From NCBI GenBank assembly GCA_039519185.1, contig CM076850.1, forward strand, positions 159,136,462-159,200,461: 64,000 bases of DNA, given 5' to 3'. The position numbers and the translations under genes are program-made. The notes under the pieces are model-generated. The model worked only from the letters and a program-made list of their open reading frames with translations. It was not told the origin of the DNA and made no database searches. Positions 1 through 11,317 of this stretch are shown piece by piece. Every line of letters starts with the position of its first letter. Position 1 is the first letter of the stretch. This DNA is from Astragalus membranaceus (lineage: Eukaryota; Streptophyta; Magnoliopsida; Fabales; Fabaceae).

Positions 1-55
1 AACCCACACTCCAACACCTCACTCACTCATTCAATCACCCAAGATATTGAAACAT

Positions 56-1248
56 GGCTAAATAGCACTTTTGGTCCTTTATGTTTGCTCTGGGTTTCAC
101 TTTGGTCCTTTATCTTTTTTTTGGTCCGTTTTGGTCCCTCGTGTTTCATTTTCGTTTCATTTTGGTCCCTGTCGTTAGTTTTTTCTAACGGACGCCACGC
201 TGGCAGTTAACTGCTGACGTGGCGTCTTAAAAAAAACCAATTTCATTTTACACATAAGCAATTTCCTTTTTTAAAAAAACAAAACAAAACATAAATATGC
301 AAATCATCTTCAATCTTCTTGAAGAACAGTGAAGAACAAAACTGTCCAGAACAAATCTTCATTTTATCAATTCTTTCCACCACATCACCCAAGATCTGGA
401 AACGCAAATCTTCTTCAATCTTCAATCAACAAACAATCACTTCAATATGCAAATCTTCGTTTTATCAGTTCTATTTTCGAAAACGCAAATAAGATCTGGC
501 GCAAATCTTCTTCAACATCTTCAAACGAAAATGGGAAGATGAATGAAAATGAGATCTGAAAATCGTTTTCCAGACGAAAATCTCCTTCAAACAAAAATGG
601 GAAGATGAACGCAAATCTTCTTCAACATCTTCAAACGCAAATCAGATCTGGAAATCATTTTTCAGATTTGTGTTTTTTTCAGATTTCATTCTTTCGTTTT
701 TTGGGTTTTTTGTCAAGATTTTATTCTTTTGTTTCTTAGATTTGCGTTGGTTTTTTTTCTTCGTTTTTTGGGTTTTTTTTCTCAGATTTCATTCTGGGTA
801 TTTGATGAACGAAATCACTTATGTTTTATGAAAATTTTGGGTATTTGATGAACGAAATCACTCATGTTTTATGGTTTCTGGGTATTTGATTGCCGAAGAG
901 ATGAACAAAGAAGATTTTGGGTATTTGATTTACTGTTTTGTTTTAATGAAGAAGATGAACAAATTCTGGGTATTTGATTTACTGTTTTGTTTTAATTTAA
1001 AAATCTGAAATGCTTATGTGTAATTAGATTTAGGATTAAAAAATACATTTATTTGCCACCTCATTTAATGAATTGAGGACACCACGTCAGCAGTTAACTG
1101 TCAATGTGGCGTCCGTTAATAAAAACTAACGTCGGGGACCAAAATGAAACAAAATGAAACATGAGGGACCAAAACGGCCAAAAAAAAAAGATAAATGACC
1201 AAAGTGAAACCCAGAGCAAACATAAAGGACCAAAAGTGCTATTTAGCC
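56..1248. mobile_element. MULE-type MITE with about 170-bp TIRs and 9-bp TSD
   Basis: Long terminal inverted repeats begin GGCTAAATAGCACTTTTGG at 56 and end with the reverse complement at 1248. The direct repeat TTGAAACAT flanks both sides (47-55 and 1249-1257), a perfect 9-bp TSD typical of Mutator-like elements. Each TIR ends inward in a near-perfect palindrome around CAGTTAACTG (191-226 and 1077-1112). The interior (about 300-660) has degenerate tandem copies of a CGCAAATCTTCTTCAAC-like unit. No transposase is encoded, so it is non-autonomous. It sits inside the LTR at 1-4004 and is therefore younger than that LTR. Confidence 0.9.
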
Positions 1249-3707
1249 TTGAAACATTAACTCTTCTCTCACTTTCATAACCCACACACACAACCAAAAG
1301 AAAGAAAAGAATAGAGAGAGAGCTACGGGTGGAGAGGAAGAAGATTCAACCATCACACAACGTGCTTTCCTCATTTCTTGTGGATACTTCTCCATTTCAT
1401 TTCCTCTTCAAAACCAGATTTTCATACCCTCTTTTTCTTCACTCATTTTCGTGAACCATGTGAGGATAAGGAGCTGAATTTAAGTTTTGTAGTACTTGCA
1501 TGTTTGATTAGAGGGTTGGATTGAATATTAGGAGAGCTATTGTGAAGATAGGAGCAGCAAAGGAAGAGTTTTGAGGCTCACATTTCAGAGTTTGGAGTGC
1601 TGTTGCTGCTGTAAAATTATGAAGAAAACAGTTTTCTCATCTTCATCCTTTTGGGAAATAAATTCTGTTTTCACTCTTGCATGTGTTAGTTGAGGTTCAA
1701 TCTCAAGCTAGGATTTTTGCATGTACAATGTGGGAGCTGGAGATTTGGTATTGGAAGCATTAGAGTGAAGATTTGGGGGCTGGGACAGTTTTGGAACGGC
1801 TTTAGTTTTCGTTGGAGCGAGAGATTCGAGTTGGGAGATCATTCGAGTAGTTGAGTTGGTGTTGAGCTCCGTTTGTTTGTTGTTGTTGTTGTGATTATCA
1901 TCACAAAGAGGTGAGTTCTACTTGCTTAGGATTTTTGTTTATGTTGCATGGTTGGTTGAATTCTGTTTGTGTTGTTGTGCATGTTGGTACGAAATTTGGA
2001 GCAATTATTGTTAGCAAAATCATTGTATAGGTATTCTGGACATAGGTGCGATCTTTTTGAAACTGGGAATGTTCTGTTAGTCCAAAAATTATGGGGATTA
2101 TTTCGTTAAAACTAAATTTAATTTTGGTCATTTTGGCACTGGTTTGGTTGAATTTGGAGTTGTGTATCTCTAGTTATCAGTATCCCAAGCTAGGTCAAAT
2201 TTCTGAAGTTAAACTGGGTATAGGTTCAGTGTTTTGGGTTTTGTGCTCTCAATTGAACTCCGTTTTGAACGATTCTTGTCCCGTTAGAAGCTAGACTCAA
2301 TTGGCTTCTGTTTATGCTCAATTTTTGTTCCAGTTCGTCAAGTTTATGTCATTTGAGAGTGATTAGAAGTTGAAGGACAAAAACTGTCCAGGCTGGAAAC
2401 CATTCGGATTGTTTCTAAAAACTGTAATAATTGGCTCATTTTTTTGAAAAATAAAAATCATATGTAGAAACTAGACTTAGAGATATTTCCAATGAGTGGT
2501 CGTTTACATAAATCTGATGTCGTTTGCTATTTTAAATAATTCTCCGAAGTAGATGTACTATTGTAGAAAACTCTGCACCTATGCTGTGTGTTGAAATATT
2601 TGATCGTATCGCTATAACTCTTGCAATGTATTGGTTGTTATGATGTTTGTTTTGAGATTTTTTGGAATGGAATTGTGTATTATATTTTCTGTTTTGAGGT
2701 TGGATTTTGATTGGAATACGGGTTGGACGCGAACAGAGAAGCGAAACGAGAAAAACGAAGCAAACTTGTCGGATGCCAAATTCTCGTTTCGTCGCTCCTT
2801 TCGATTCCAAACCTCCTCTAATCTTCTTCTCAACCATTTCTCATGGTTTTAGACTGATGATGACCTTGTTTTGAACATGTTCATAGTGTTTAAAGTGAAT
2901 CGCTTTTGAAGTTATTAATATTTCGAAAAACCGTAAAGTAGTACACGTGAGTGGAAATGTATTATGGAAAATTCAAGGAACTAAGGGTTCAGTTTAATTT
3001 TGTACAATGAAAATGGGATGAACAAATTGTTCATCAAAGACTGTTTTGAGGTTTAAATGAAAAAGACGGATAGGTCATTATAGACTTATATGGGTGACGA
3101 CCCAAAGATGTAGCATACTAGGCGGGAAGTCATGAGCCCGTAACTAGGCCCTAAGTCAATGCACTATGGTATGGACTAGTGGACTGGGGGTTCACCGGGA
3201 TTACCAAAGTTGGGGTCGGTGTCGTGCTAAGTAAAAGAGGCACGTGGCTTATAAATTAAACCACGAGAAAGTTAAAAAGGCAAGTAGTTCATAAATTGAA
3301 TTACGAATATAAAGGATTCATAATTGAACCGCGAGAGTAGTTAGGGGTCTCGGTAGAACTCACTGAGATTTGTAATCTCACCCATTATCTGTTGTTGCTT
3401 TTACAGAGAAACAAGGAAAAAGGAAGGCAAAGAAGCACGAGTAGTGATGTGCTTAAGAAGCAGTTGAAGACTCAGTTCTTTGATTATGTTATTTTATTTC
3501 TCCTTGTAATTATCTTTGTATCTCGATTATAACTTGAGCATTGTTAAAGTTATTAATCGTTTCCGTTATTTCTTGTATTTTGGATAATGAGCACTAGGAT
3601 TTGAGAGGTGTGGGTTACACTGAGATTCAAGTATTTTGATGTACTTGTATTTTAAAGTCATGAGATGTCATTAGATATGACTTAGTAATGAAGTTAACTC
3701 GAATTTG

Positions 3708-3891
3708 GTATAAACCAGGGTATCCACCGCCGAACGCAGTGATTAATCCCCTCGCTGGATTGGAGGCACCTCTAAAGGTGGGACAGCTGGCCCGGGGATT
3801 TAAAGCTGCTCCATACCCAAGGCGAGGATCGAACCCTCGACACTTGGTTAAGGGAGGATGATCCCCAACCGCTCAACCACACCCCCTGGGT
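3708..3891 (-). mobile_element. tRNA-derived SINE with 14-bp TSD
   Basis: The minus strand reads as a tRNA-related head with an A-box-like GTGGTTGAGCGG and a B box GGTTCGATCC, followed by an unrelated body. It is flanked by the perfect direct repeat TTAACTCGAATTTG (3694-3707 and 3892-3905). Length is about 184 bp and the A-rich tail is weak. A shortened relative lies at 38001-38146. It inserted into the LTR at 1-4004. Confidence 0.85.
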
Positions 3892-4004
3892 TTAACTCGA
3901 ATTTGTTAGTTGTGTTCAATATCTGAAATAGGAAATTATACTCTGATATGTGCGAAACGGTATATTCTAATATTTCTCTATGGTAGAGATATTAGGGTGT
4001 CACA

Positions 4005-4228
4005 CGGTTCTTGGCGCTTATGATCCTTAATGGCTCGGGTTCAACCCATTTCTTACAATACTCCACTGCCACAATTAAGTACTTGAACTGACCAGGTGCG
4101 GTTGGAAAATGTCCCAGTAGGTCGATTCCCCACCAGGCAAAAGGCCATGGTGAAGAGATGCTACTAAGCTCGGTTGGTGGTGCTAGATGAACATCGACAT
4201 GGAGCTGACACTTTTTGCATTTCTCCAC
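4005..4228 (-). pseudogene. Ty3/gypsy integrase fragment (Tat-type element)
   Basis: The minus-strand reading frame contains a zinc-finger tail (KCKKCQ) and the start of the integrase core (WGIDLLGHFP), characteristic of plant Ty3/gypsy integrases. The remaining integrase is lost because the LTR at 1-4004 begins here. It belongs to the degenerate element whose RNase H and RT lie at 4870-6391 and whose protease, gag and LTR lie at 17828-20680. It is not functional. Confidence 0.8.
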
Positions 4229-4869
4229 GTAATTCCTTGCATCAACTTTGATGGTCGGCTAGTAATATCCGGCTCAGGGGACTTTTCGTGCCAGCGATTT
4301 CCCCCCTAGATGTTGTCCGCAAATGCCTTCATGTATTTCAGCGAGGACATAATCAGCTTGCTCTCCCTTTATTCATTTAAGTAAAGGCGCGGTGAGAGAC
4401 CTTCTGTAGAGAACTCCATTCAAAATCGAATAGGATGATGCCTTTCTTCTCACCAGTTTTGCTCTCTTGGGATCCGAGGGCTCGATTCCCGATTCAATAT
4501 ACTCCAGAATTGGCGAGATCCAGCTTTTTCTCTCTTCAAGAACACAAATTGAAGTTAATACGCTAAGCTCAGTCTCAATACTTGGCCTACTCAGTGTTTC
4601 ATGGATTACCGATCGATGATTCCCAGGAGCTTTAGTGTTAGCCAGTTTACACAGAATATCGGCTCGAGCATTCTCGGCTCTTGGGACATATTTAACTTCG
4701 ACATGCTCAAAATGACTTAAGAGTTCTTTAACTCGGGCGAGGTACTTTTGTTAGGTTGGATCCTTTGCTTCGAATTGGTCCCTAATCTGAGAAACCATCA
4801 AGAGCGAATCTGAAACCAATTCGCAACGCTTCACCTTGAAGTCCTGAGCCAGTAAAAGTCTGGCGATAC

Positions 4870-5510
4870 ATGCTTCGTATTCCGCTTAATTATTTGAAGT
4901 TGGAAACTAGAACGTTAGTGATACCTCTACCGTTACTTCGCTAGGGTTCTCTAATATAAGACCGGCTCCGCTTCCTTTAGGATTTGAGGAACCATCCACA
5001 TGTAAAGTCCATAACTTGTTGTTTTTAGTAACTGTAGTCATCTCTGCCACGAAATCGGCAAGTACTTGAGCCTTCATTGCTGTCCTCGGATAGCTCTATC
5101 ACCCACTTGATCATTCTTCCCGCTAGATCAGGTCGGTGTAGAATCTGACGAATCAGGTGATTCGTCCGTACCACAACCTGATGGGTGACGAAGTAGGGTC
5201 GAAGACGTCGTGCTGCAATTAGCAAAGCAATAGCGATCTTCTCAATTTTCTGATATCGAACCTCTAGACCTTGTAATGCCTTACTTATAAAATATACGCG
5301 ACTTTGTCCGGTCTCTGTTTCTCTTATCAGTACTGCGCCCAGAGCCTCTTCCGAAACTGCTAGATAAAGATATAAATTTTCCCCTTTTTTTGGTCGAGTT
5401 AAGATCGGTGGTTGAGATAGGGCAAGTTTAAGTTGTTCATGTGTTTCTTCTTGTTCCTCATACCATTCAAACTAAGCCTCTTTTTTTAGTATTTTGAACA
5501 ACGGGGGAGA
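4870..5510 (-). pseudogene. Degenerate RNase H region of the Tat-type gypsy element
   Basis: A short minus-strand frame at 5025-5225 reads ARRLRPYFVTHQVVVRTNHL and continues to a RPDLAGRMIKWVIELSE-like stretch, which is the usual region joining RT and RNase H in plant gypsy pol. Frames on both sides are broken by stops and shifts. It lies in the expected order RT, RNase H, integrase on the minus strand. Confidence 0.7.
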
Positions 5511-5678
5511 TTTAAATGCAGCATTTGAAATGAAACGGGATAATGCTGCAATCATACCATTTAATTTTTGCACTTCCCTTTTTGTAGTCGGTGTTCTCAT
5601 CTCTGTAACAGCTCGGCATTTGTCCGGGTTGGCCTCGATACCTCTTTCCGTAAGATAAAATCCGAGGAATTTCCCAGC

Positions 5679-6391
5679 TCAGACACTGAAGGTGCATTTT
5701 TCGGGATTTAGCCTCATGTTGTTCAGTCGAATCTCGGTAAATAATTCTCTGAGATCGGATACATGGAGATGATCTTCCTTACTTTTTGCTATCATATTGT
5801 CGAGGTAGACTTCAACACTCCGACCTATTTGTTTCTGAAAAACTTTATTCATCATCCTCTGATAAGTGGCTCCGGCGTTCTTTAGACCAAATGGCATGAC
5901 TCGGTAGCAAAAATTCCCTCTGTCAGTCATAAATGTGGTCTTCTCTTGATCAGGTGGATGCATCGGAATTTGGTTATATCCGGAATATGCATTCATGAAA
6001 GACAGTAAATGGAAACCGGAGGCGTTATCTACGAGTCGGTCTATACTGGGAACAGGGAAGGCGTCCTTCGGACATGCCTTGTTAAGATCGGTATAATCAA
6101 TGCATATGTGCCATTTTCCATTATTTTTCTTAACAAGTACAGGATTTGACAGCCAAGTTGTATACTTGACTTCAGTTACAAAATTTGCCTTAATTAAGTC
6201 ATCGACGGCCTTAGAAGCAACAATTGCTTTTCCCCGCTCTGCATCCTTCTTCGCTGAGCTACCCACTTGACCTCCGGGTTTACTGCTAAGTGATGGTAGG
6301 CGACCTCTAGAGGAATTCCAGGCATATCTTCAGCATTCCAAGCAAAAAGATCAGCATGATCTCGGAGACATTGTGTGAGCTCAGCTTTCAC
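5679..6391 (-). pseudogene. Ty3/gypsy reverse transcriptase, catalytically dead
   Basis: Two overlapping minus-strand frames cover the pol region: the upstream FAWNAEDMPGI motif at 6391-6194, then RT proper at 6266-5679. RT blocks are clear (KNNGKWHICIDYTDLNKACP, MPFGLKNAGATYQRMM). Two catalytic sites are changed: the block usually read DAYSGYNQ is NAYSGYNQ, and the usual VDDM box is LDNM. Both are Asp to Asn, as expected from C-to-T decay of methylated DNA. The frameshift at about 6200-6266 also breaks the ORF. FAWNAEDMPGI-type sequence is typical of Tat/Ogre-group elements. Upstream sequence continues to 6614, where a nested element begins. Confidence 0.85.
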
Positions 6392-8176
6392 CTGCTCGGG
6401 TAAATATGCCAGATCTTCACAATTTTTTCTGGGTCATCACCCAGCTAAATCTCGACAAACTCTCCATCGGGTTCTAGGCGCTTGATCCTTTTATTCAGCT
6501 CTCGAGAGAGATCGTCATCCTCTTCATCCTCCGAACTGTCAGGGTCATACCTAGCATCAAGATTGGCTAGATTGACATCCGCATCCATTACTTGTTCTTT
6601 GCCTTTAGTCGAGCTGATCAGTGCATTTTAATGCACTCTTTATAGCTTTGCACTTGGTATTTTTGATTGTGTTCTAGATTTTGGGTCTTATTTGAGCAAT
6701 ATAGTAATTTCTTGATTAATTCTTGTTTTTATTGCATATTGACTCCTATCTACTCTGAAGGTCATAACTTTGGCCGTGACTATCCGATTCAGGCGTGCGA
6801 TCATGCGTTGGAAAGCTAAGGAACAGAGCTACAATTATTCTGTTGAGCTCGAAACCCAGTTCTGAAGTCTTGAAGGTGAAAACTTTGAATTACCGAAGCA
6901 GTACTGTGTAAAACGGGTTTTGGGTCGAATTAGTTTGTTAACGGGCTTTTATCCAATAGCCAATTTAGGGATTAGGTATTTCGTTTTAGTCTTATAGATT
7001 TGGCTGGTCACTGACCGTTTTACCTATCTTAAGCATTATCATTCACTTTACAAAAATTTTGTGCTCTAACCTCTATGGAAGCCTAAACTCCCAAGTTGAT
7101 TCATCGGTGAAAGGCTGTCGTTTACGGATTTTGAGGTTCGGTATCTAATGTTTTAATAAAATTTCATTTTAATTTCCTTAATTCCATCTCTATCAATTTC
7201 GAATTTTGTTTTGAATGTATGCAATCTTCTCAGTTCGTTTTTCTGCTTAGTAATCATTCTGTTTTTATTGCAAAACGCGTTTCAGTTGTGTATGACGCTT
7301 GTTTGTATGCAATTCTGTTTCGTAATTTTTTATTATTCGAATTACTTGATTGCTTAGATTAATTGATTCGAGTAGAAATTGATAGAGGGATTGATTAATA
7401 TTCCGTTATGATATTGGTTGCGTTTGAAACAGCGCATGTCCGCTCCCGTGACCGATTGAACCCATTGTTTGGGCGCTTGCTCGAAACGGTGTGAATTCGT
7501 TTAAACTGATTAGCGCTTGTTTAGTTAGTTTATGTCAATTGCGAATTTGAAATTAAACGAATTGTTGTTTTTAGAACCTTGATAAATCCAATACGGTCAC
7601 CCGAAAATCGGTGAATCAATTGTCTCTTTAATTTGAGAAATGTAACACCCCGTTAATTTCTAACTTGTAGAAACTACCGAAGCGCACTACTGGCATACAT
7701 CAGAGTGACTTTCCTTTTAACATATTGAACACATACTAAACTTCGATGAATCACTCATCAAACGTGCTAAAAAAATAACTGAACTGCACATCAATAAAGT
7801 CGGTCCTTACACCCTCAACTAGTGTTCAATACTCAAAACCGAAAGTCTGCGGAAGCGATTCACAACTAGAAATACATAAGTCGTACAATCGAGTAGTCTT
7901 AATATACTGAATAGAAATACAGAAATACAAAGGAAACTGAAATACAAGATATAATGAAATAAAGGTCGTGGCTGCTCCTCAAGCATCTTCATAGTCGTGC
8001 CTCACGGTCTTCAACTTTCCTTGCTTAACTGAAAAATAACAACAACAATGGATTGGGTGAGACAACTTGTCTCAGTGAGTTCTATCGCGACCCCTTACTA
8101 AACCTCTCGGTTCAATTATGCTTGATTCATTATTCTAAACTCAAAACTCATAGTCCTCAAAGTTGACTATGTGGCT

Positions 8177-8299
8177 GAACTAATCTCAATCACTGAGCCT
8201 AAACCATGAACTAATCTCAATCACTGAGCCTAACAATGAACTATGCTCAATCGCTGAGCCTAACAATGAACTATGCTCAATCGCTGAGCCTAACAATGA
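8177..8299. repeat. Four tandem copies of a ~31-bp LTR-internal unit
   Basis: The unit contains CTCAATCACTGAGCCTAA or CTCAATCGCTGAGCCTAA followed by CAATGAACTA. Equivalent blocks occur at about 11854-11974 and 15538-15660 in the other LTR copies. The related LTR at 55053-59458 has instead repeats of GTAGCCCTTAAGCCGACTAC at the corresponding place (about 57555-57675), so this segment evolves quickly. Confidence 0.85.
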
Positions 8300-8878
8300 T
8301 TCTTAGTGTGTCACCGGTCACTTGGCATAATAAGCTTCCGGTGAACCCGTCCCCACTAATCACTAATGGGTCCCTGATGGGGCCTAGGTTCATAGGGAAC
8401 ATGACTTCCCCTCCCCTAGCACACTAAACTGAAATAGGTTCGTCACCCTAACAATGATGTATATGATATACAATAACAAGGAACATGAAAACTACTCAAT
8501 CACTGAGCCTTAACTTAAACATCTACTCATTCACTGAGCTTTAACATGACCTAATCTTATTTTGAGCATTAGGTGATCTAATTGTTAACTTAACCTTGTA
8601 CTTTAGTGATCTCACGTGGATTACTAAGGTTTGCTATCTTAACTTAATAACCTTACTAAAGGAGTCAGTCCAGCTTATCAATCACAAAGTCATACATGAA
8701 ACCAATGGTCAATCACACGACACTAATATATCCTGGATCCCATCACAGTTAATGACCTCTCAATTCAGGGTAATTTAGTTATAGTATCATTGGGGAAGGT
8801 GGAAGGAGGGATTAGAAAGCAATTGGAATCGTTCGGAATGATTTAAAACACTTTTTGAAATAGGCAACCCGAAGACCA

Positions 8879-9062
8879 CGCACGGTCCGTGCTCCAGAGG
8901 CGCACGATCCGTGCGTGACTGCAAAATTGAATTCATTTCACACCGAACAGAGCGCACGGTCCGTGCGCCCATACGCACGATCCGTGCGATGTCCAAAACC
9001 ATTTCCAGGCTACCTGCGAACACACAGCACGATCCGTGCTCCCATAACGCACGATCCGTGCG
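8879..9062. repeat. Palindrome array GCACGRTCCGTGC, LTR copy 1
   Basis: Six copies of a 13-base near-palindrome lie in three pairs. Within each pair a GCACGGTCCGTGC or GCACGATCCGTGC form is followed about 8 bases later by GCACGATCCGTGC. Identically placed arrays lie at 12560-12742 and 16244-16427. The array lies about 730 bases or more downstream of the TATA-like site on the minus strand, so it is probably in transcribed LTR sequence. Confidence 0.9.
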
Positions 9063-10026
9063 TGTGTCTCAGTAATCCAGATGCTTACATTTTCTTAACG
9101 ATATCATCCCAAACCGATTCCGATACATTCTCCGATCGATACTTCCACTTTACCAGCCCATAAAACACAGTCAAACCAGTCAACAACCAGCACATATCAT
9201 TCAATAATCATGACAGGAATCATAATCAAACTCAAATAATTTCATAATTCAAACGATGTTTACGCAAAACGGTTTCACACCAGATTTTCATAAACGCGAG
9301 ACTCGATCCAGAATTCACAACACATACAATTTTAATCCTAGTGAGTATAGAACTCACCTTTTCGTGACGACGATACACCCGACACCGAAACCTCGTGAAT
9401 ACGGACGAACGGAGAATCACAAACTCGCCCGGACTCGCTCCAACTTATTCCCAACTACAATTCTTCCTCCTAATGCTTGAACTAAGTCCTAGTACTGAGT
9501 TTCAAGCTTCAGTTACAGCATGCAATGCTAGTAGACACCTTTTTCACCATTTGAGCTTGGGACTTCATAAATGGTGATTTTGGGATAGAGGAGGGTGATG
9601 ACTTCGAATTTAGTATTAATGGAAAGGGGATGGAAAATGGAATGAAGTCCTGGTTTCTGATCAAGCATGCATGGGACTCTCTTCACCTCTCTTCCTCGCG
9701 ACCTTCCCCCCTTTCTCTTCTCTCAATAGCTTCTGTTTGTAGCTTTTCAGAAAATGAAGGAAAAGGGAATGCTGGCTATTGGAGTGGCTTCAGCTGACTA
9801 TTTAAGTGACAAGGCAACAAGGCATTTTTACCCCCCCCCCCCCCCCAACTAAACATTTTATCCCCTTTAACTCCTATCAGCTCTAATTACTCTAACTTGA
9901 TGCAATTAGCAATAATTAAGCACACAATTCACATGATAACTAAATCAAGTAACCCACTATCAAAACATTTTATTTTTAACCAAGTTAATAAAATCACTAA
10001 ATATCAATTTATGTCAAATAATTTAA

Positions 10027-11181
10027 TTATTGAAAATTGGGGATATTACAATCACCCCAACTTTTAAAAATTTTGTCCTCAAAATTGGACCAATCAAAAC
10101 AATTAGCATACAATATACCTTTCATCGTTCCGGCATCAGCTTCGCCTTTCTGAGCTTCCAACACAAAAACCTTTCCGCTTGCAGAGTTAGAATTCCCTCC
10201 TCGATTCTTCTTCTTCAACGGGCATTCGTTAGCATAATGCCCTTCGCCTTGGCAATAATAACACATCGTTGTTCCCAGGTGACATTCTCCAGTGTGAGGC
10301 CTTCCACATTTCGGACACTTACCGGACCTTAGTAGTTCGGATGCGGTAGGTTGCTTCCCTTTGTTGTAAAAATTCTTCGATTCATCACTTGGGGTTGACA
10401 ATTCCAAGGTTTTCCTCTTCTCTTTCTGATACGCTTTCCTTTCCTCATACATCTTGTTGAGATCTGCCTCTGCAACATAAGCTTGCTGCACCAGTCCAGC
10501 ATAACTGGTCATAGCATACGAGCTAAGACCTTGGGCCACATCCGCACGAAGACCTGCCTTGTACATCTGCATCTTCCACTCATCGTTAGGAGCATGCTTT
10601 GCTAATTGATAAAACTGCGACAGCCTTTCGAACTTGGCGGTGAACTCACCCACTGACATCTCACCTTGCCTCAAGTTGACAAACTCGGCTTGCTTGCTTA
10701 ACTTCATCACCGGAGGGAAGAAGTGACCAGAAAACATTTCTTTGAAGTTGGCCCAGGTAACCGGAGTTCCCTGATTCAACATTAGTTCATGAGCATTGGT
10801 CCACCAGGTTTGAGCATCTTCCTCGAGCATATGGGCGGCAAAGAGAACCTTCTCTTCTTCGCTGCATTGAAGAGTCCTAAAAATCTTCTCCATCGAATCC
10901 AACCAGAAATGTGATACCATTACCTCAGGTCCTCCTTTGAAACTTTGAGGATTCATCTTCTGGAAACGAAAGTATGCCCTATTCGGATCTTCCAGAGGAG
11001 GTTGTTGAACATTTGGTTGTTGTTGATTCATCCTCTCATGATGCATCTGGGCCATTTGAGCCATCTGCTGCTGCTGCATTTGCATCATGTCATTCATCAT
11101 CTTCTGTTGCGTCTCGATGACATTCTGCATCCATTCGGTATTTGGATCAACAGGGACGCTTCTCCTACTTCCACCAGCCAT
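10027..11181 (-). CDS. Gag protein of gag-only Ty3/gypsy element, copy 1
   Basis: An intact 384-residue ORF counted from the MAGGSRRSVP start. An upstream in-frame Met at 11202 would add 7 residues and is less likely. A Met/Gln-rich N-terminal segment (about 25-55) is followed by a retrotransposon gag domain (about 70-230; FRFQKMNPQSFKGG, LRQGEMSVGEFTAKFERL) and two zinc knuckles, CPKCGRPHTGEC (about 289-300) and CYYCQGEGHYANEC (about 307-320). The sequence resembles Tekay/Del-type chromovirus gag. Gag forms the particle that packages element RNA. After about residue 355 the frame runs straight into the purine tract and LTR, so protease and polymerase are absent and must come from another element. 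Confidence 0.9.
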   Translation of the reverse strand: MAGGSRRSVPVDPNTEWMQNVIETQQKMMNDMMQMQQQQMAQMAQMHHERMNQQQPNVQQPPLEDPNRAYFRFQKMNPQSFKGGPEVMVSHFWLDSMEKIFRTLQCSEEEKVLFAAHMLEEDAQTWWTNAHELMLNQGTPVTWANFKEMFSGHFFPPVMKLSKQAEFVNLRQGEMSVGEFTAKFERLSQFYQLAKHAPNDEWKMQMYKAGLRADVAQGLSSYAMTSYAGLVQQAYVAEADLNKMYEERKAYQKEKRKTLELSTPSDESKNFYNKGKQPTASELLRSGKCPKCGRPHTGECHLGTTMCYYCQGEGHYANECPLKKKNRGGNSNSASGKVFVLEAQKGEADAGTMKGILYANCFDWSNFEDKIFKSWGDCNIPNFQ

Positions 11182-11303
11182 GACTCTGCGAAATATGCAC
11201 AAAGTGTTTAGTTGATCAGGCTAAACGTCTAATAGCATACTAAGAGGAATCACACTTAGAGGACTTAAGAGACTCATGATTCTAAGTCCGACTGGGTCGA
11301 ACT

Positions 11304-11315
11304 GCTCTGATACCA
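11304..11315 (-). promoter_or_regulatory. Primer binding site (tRNA-iMet type), unit 1
   Basis: The minus strand reads TGGTATCAGAGC two bases inside the LTR end, the standard initiator-Met tRNA complement of plant LTR retrotransposons. Confidence 0.85.
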
Positions 11316-11317
11316 AT

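Larger units (their letters stand above)
1..4004 (+). mobile_element. LTR of a Ty3/gypsy element, 5' end outside the window
   Basis: The stretch ends with the signature ATTAGGGTGTCACA at 4004, directly followed by degenerate integrase sequence of another retrotransposon. The same style of end (ATTAGGGTGTTACA) closes the complete solo LTR at 32632, and stretches before it also resemble that LTR, so this is a related LTR in + orientation whose start lies left of base 1. It is interrupted by a MULE MITE (56-1248) and a SINE (3708-3891). It cannot be told whether it is a solo LTR or one end of a complete element, because the left flank is missing. No long ORF is present. Family placement in the Tekay-like chromovirus group is inferred from the relatives in this window. 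Confidence 0.7.
7641..10050 (-). repeat. LTR copy 1 of the tandem gag-only element
   Basis: On the + strand it runs from TGTAACACCCCG to GGGGATATTACA. It contains a tandem repeat of about 31 bp (8177-8299), a palindrome array (8879-9062) and a C16 tract (9831-9846). It differs from copies 2 and 3 at several positions, for example a 4-base difference near 8675 and single bases near 8933 and 9135. A TATA-like ACTTAAATAG is seen on the minus strand near 9800. Confidence 0.93.

Noticed and set aside
1901..2837. Small ORFs on both strands in 1901-2852
   Set aside because: They overlap in several frames within LTR sequence and show no conserved domain.
3708..3891. A genuine tRNA gene because of A and B boxes
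   Set aside because: No cloverleaf can be completed, and the sequence continues into a SINE body with a TSD.
8879..9062. Palindrome array as a CRISPR-like array
   Set aside because: Repeats are 13 bases, gaps are short and similar, there are no unique spacers, and the context is a plant LTR.
8596..9577. Several 60-82-aa ORFs repeated at 12.3-13.3 kb and 16.0-17.0 kb
   Set aside because: They lie in LTR sequence, partly made by the palindrome array, and repeat only because the LTR is present three times.
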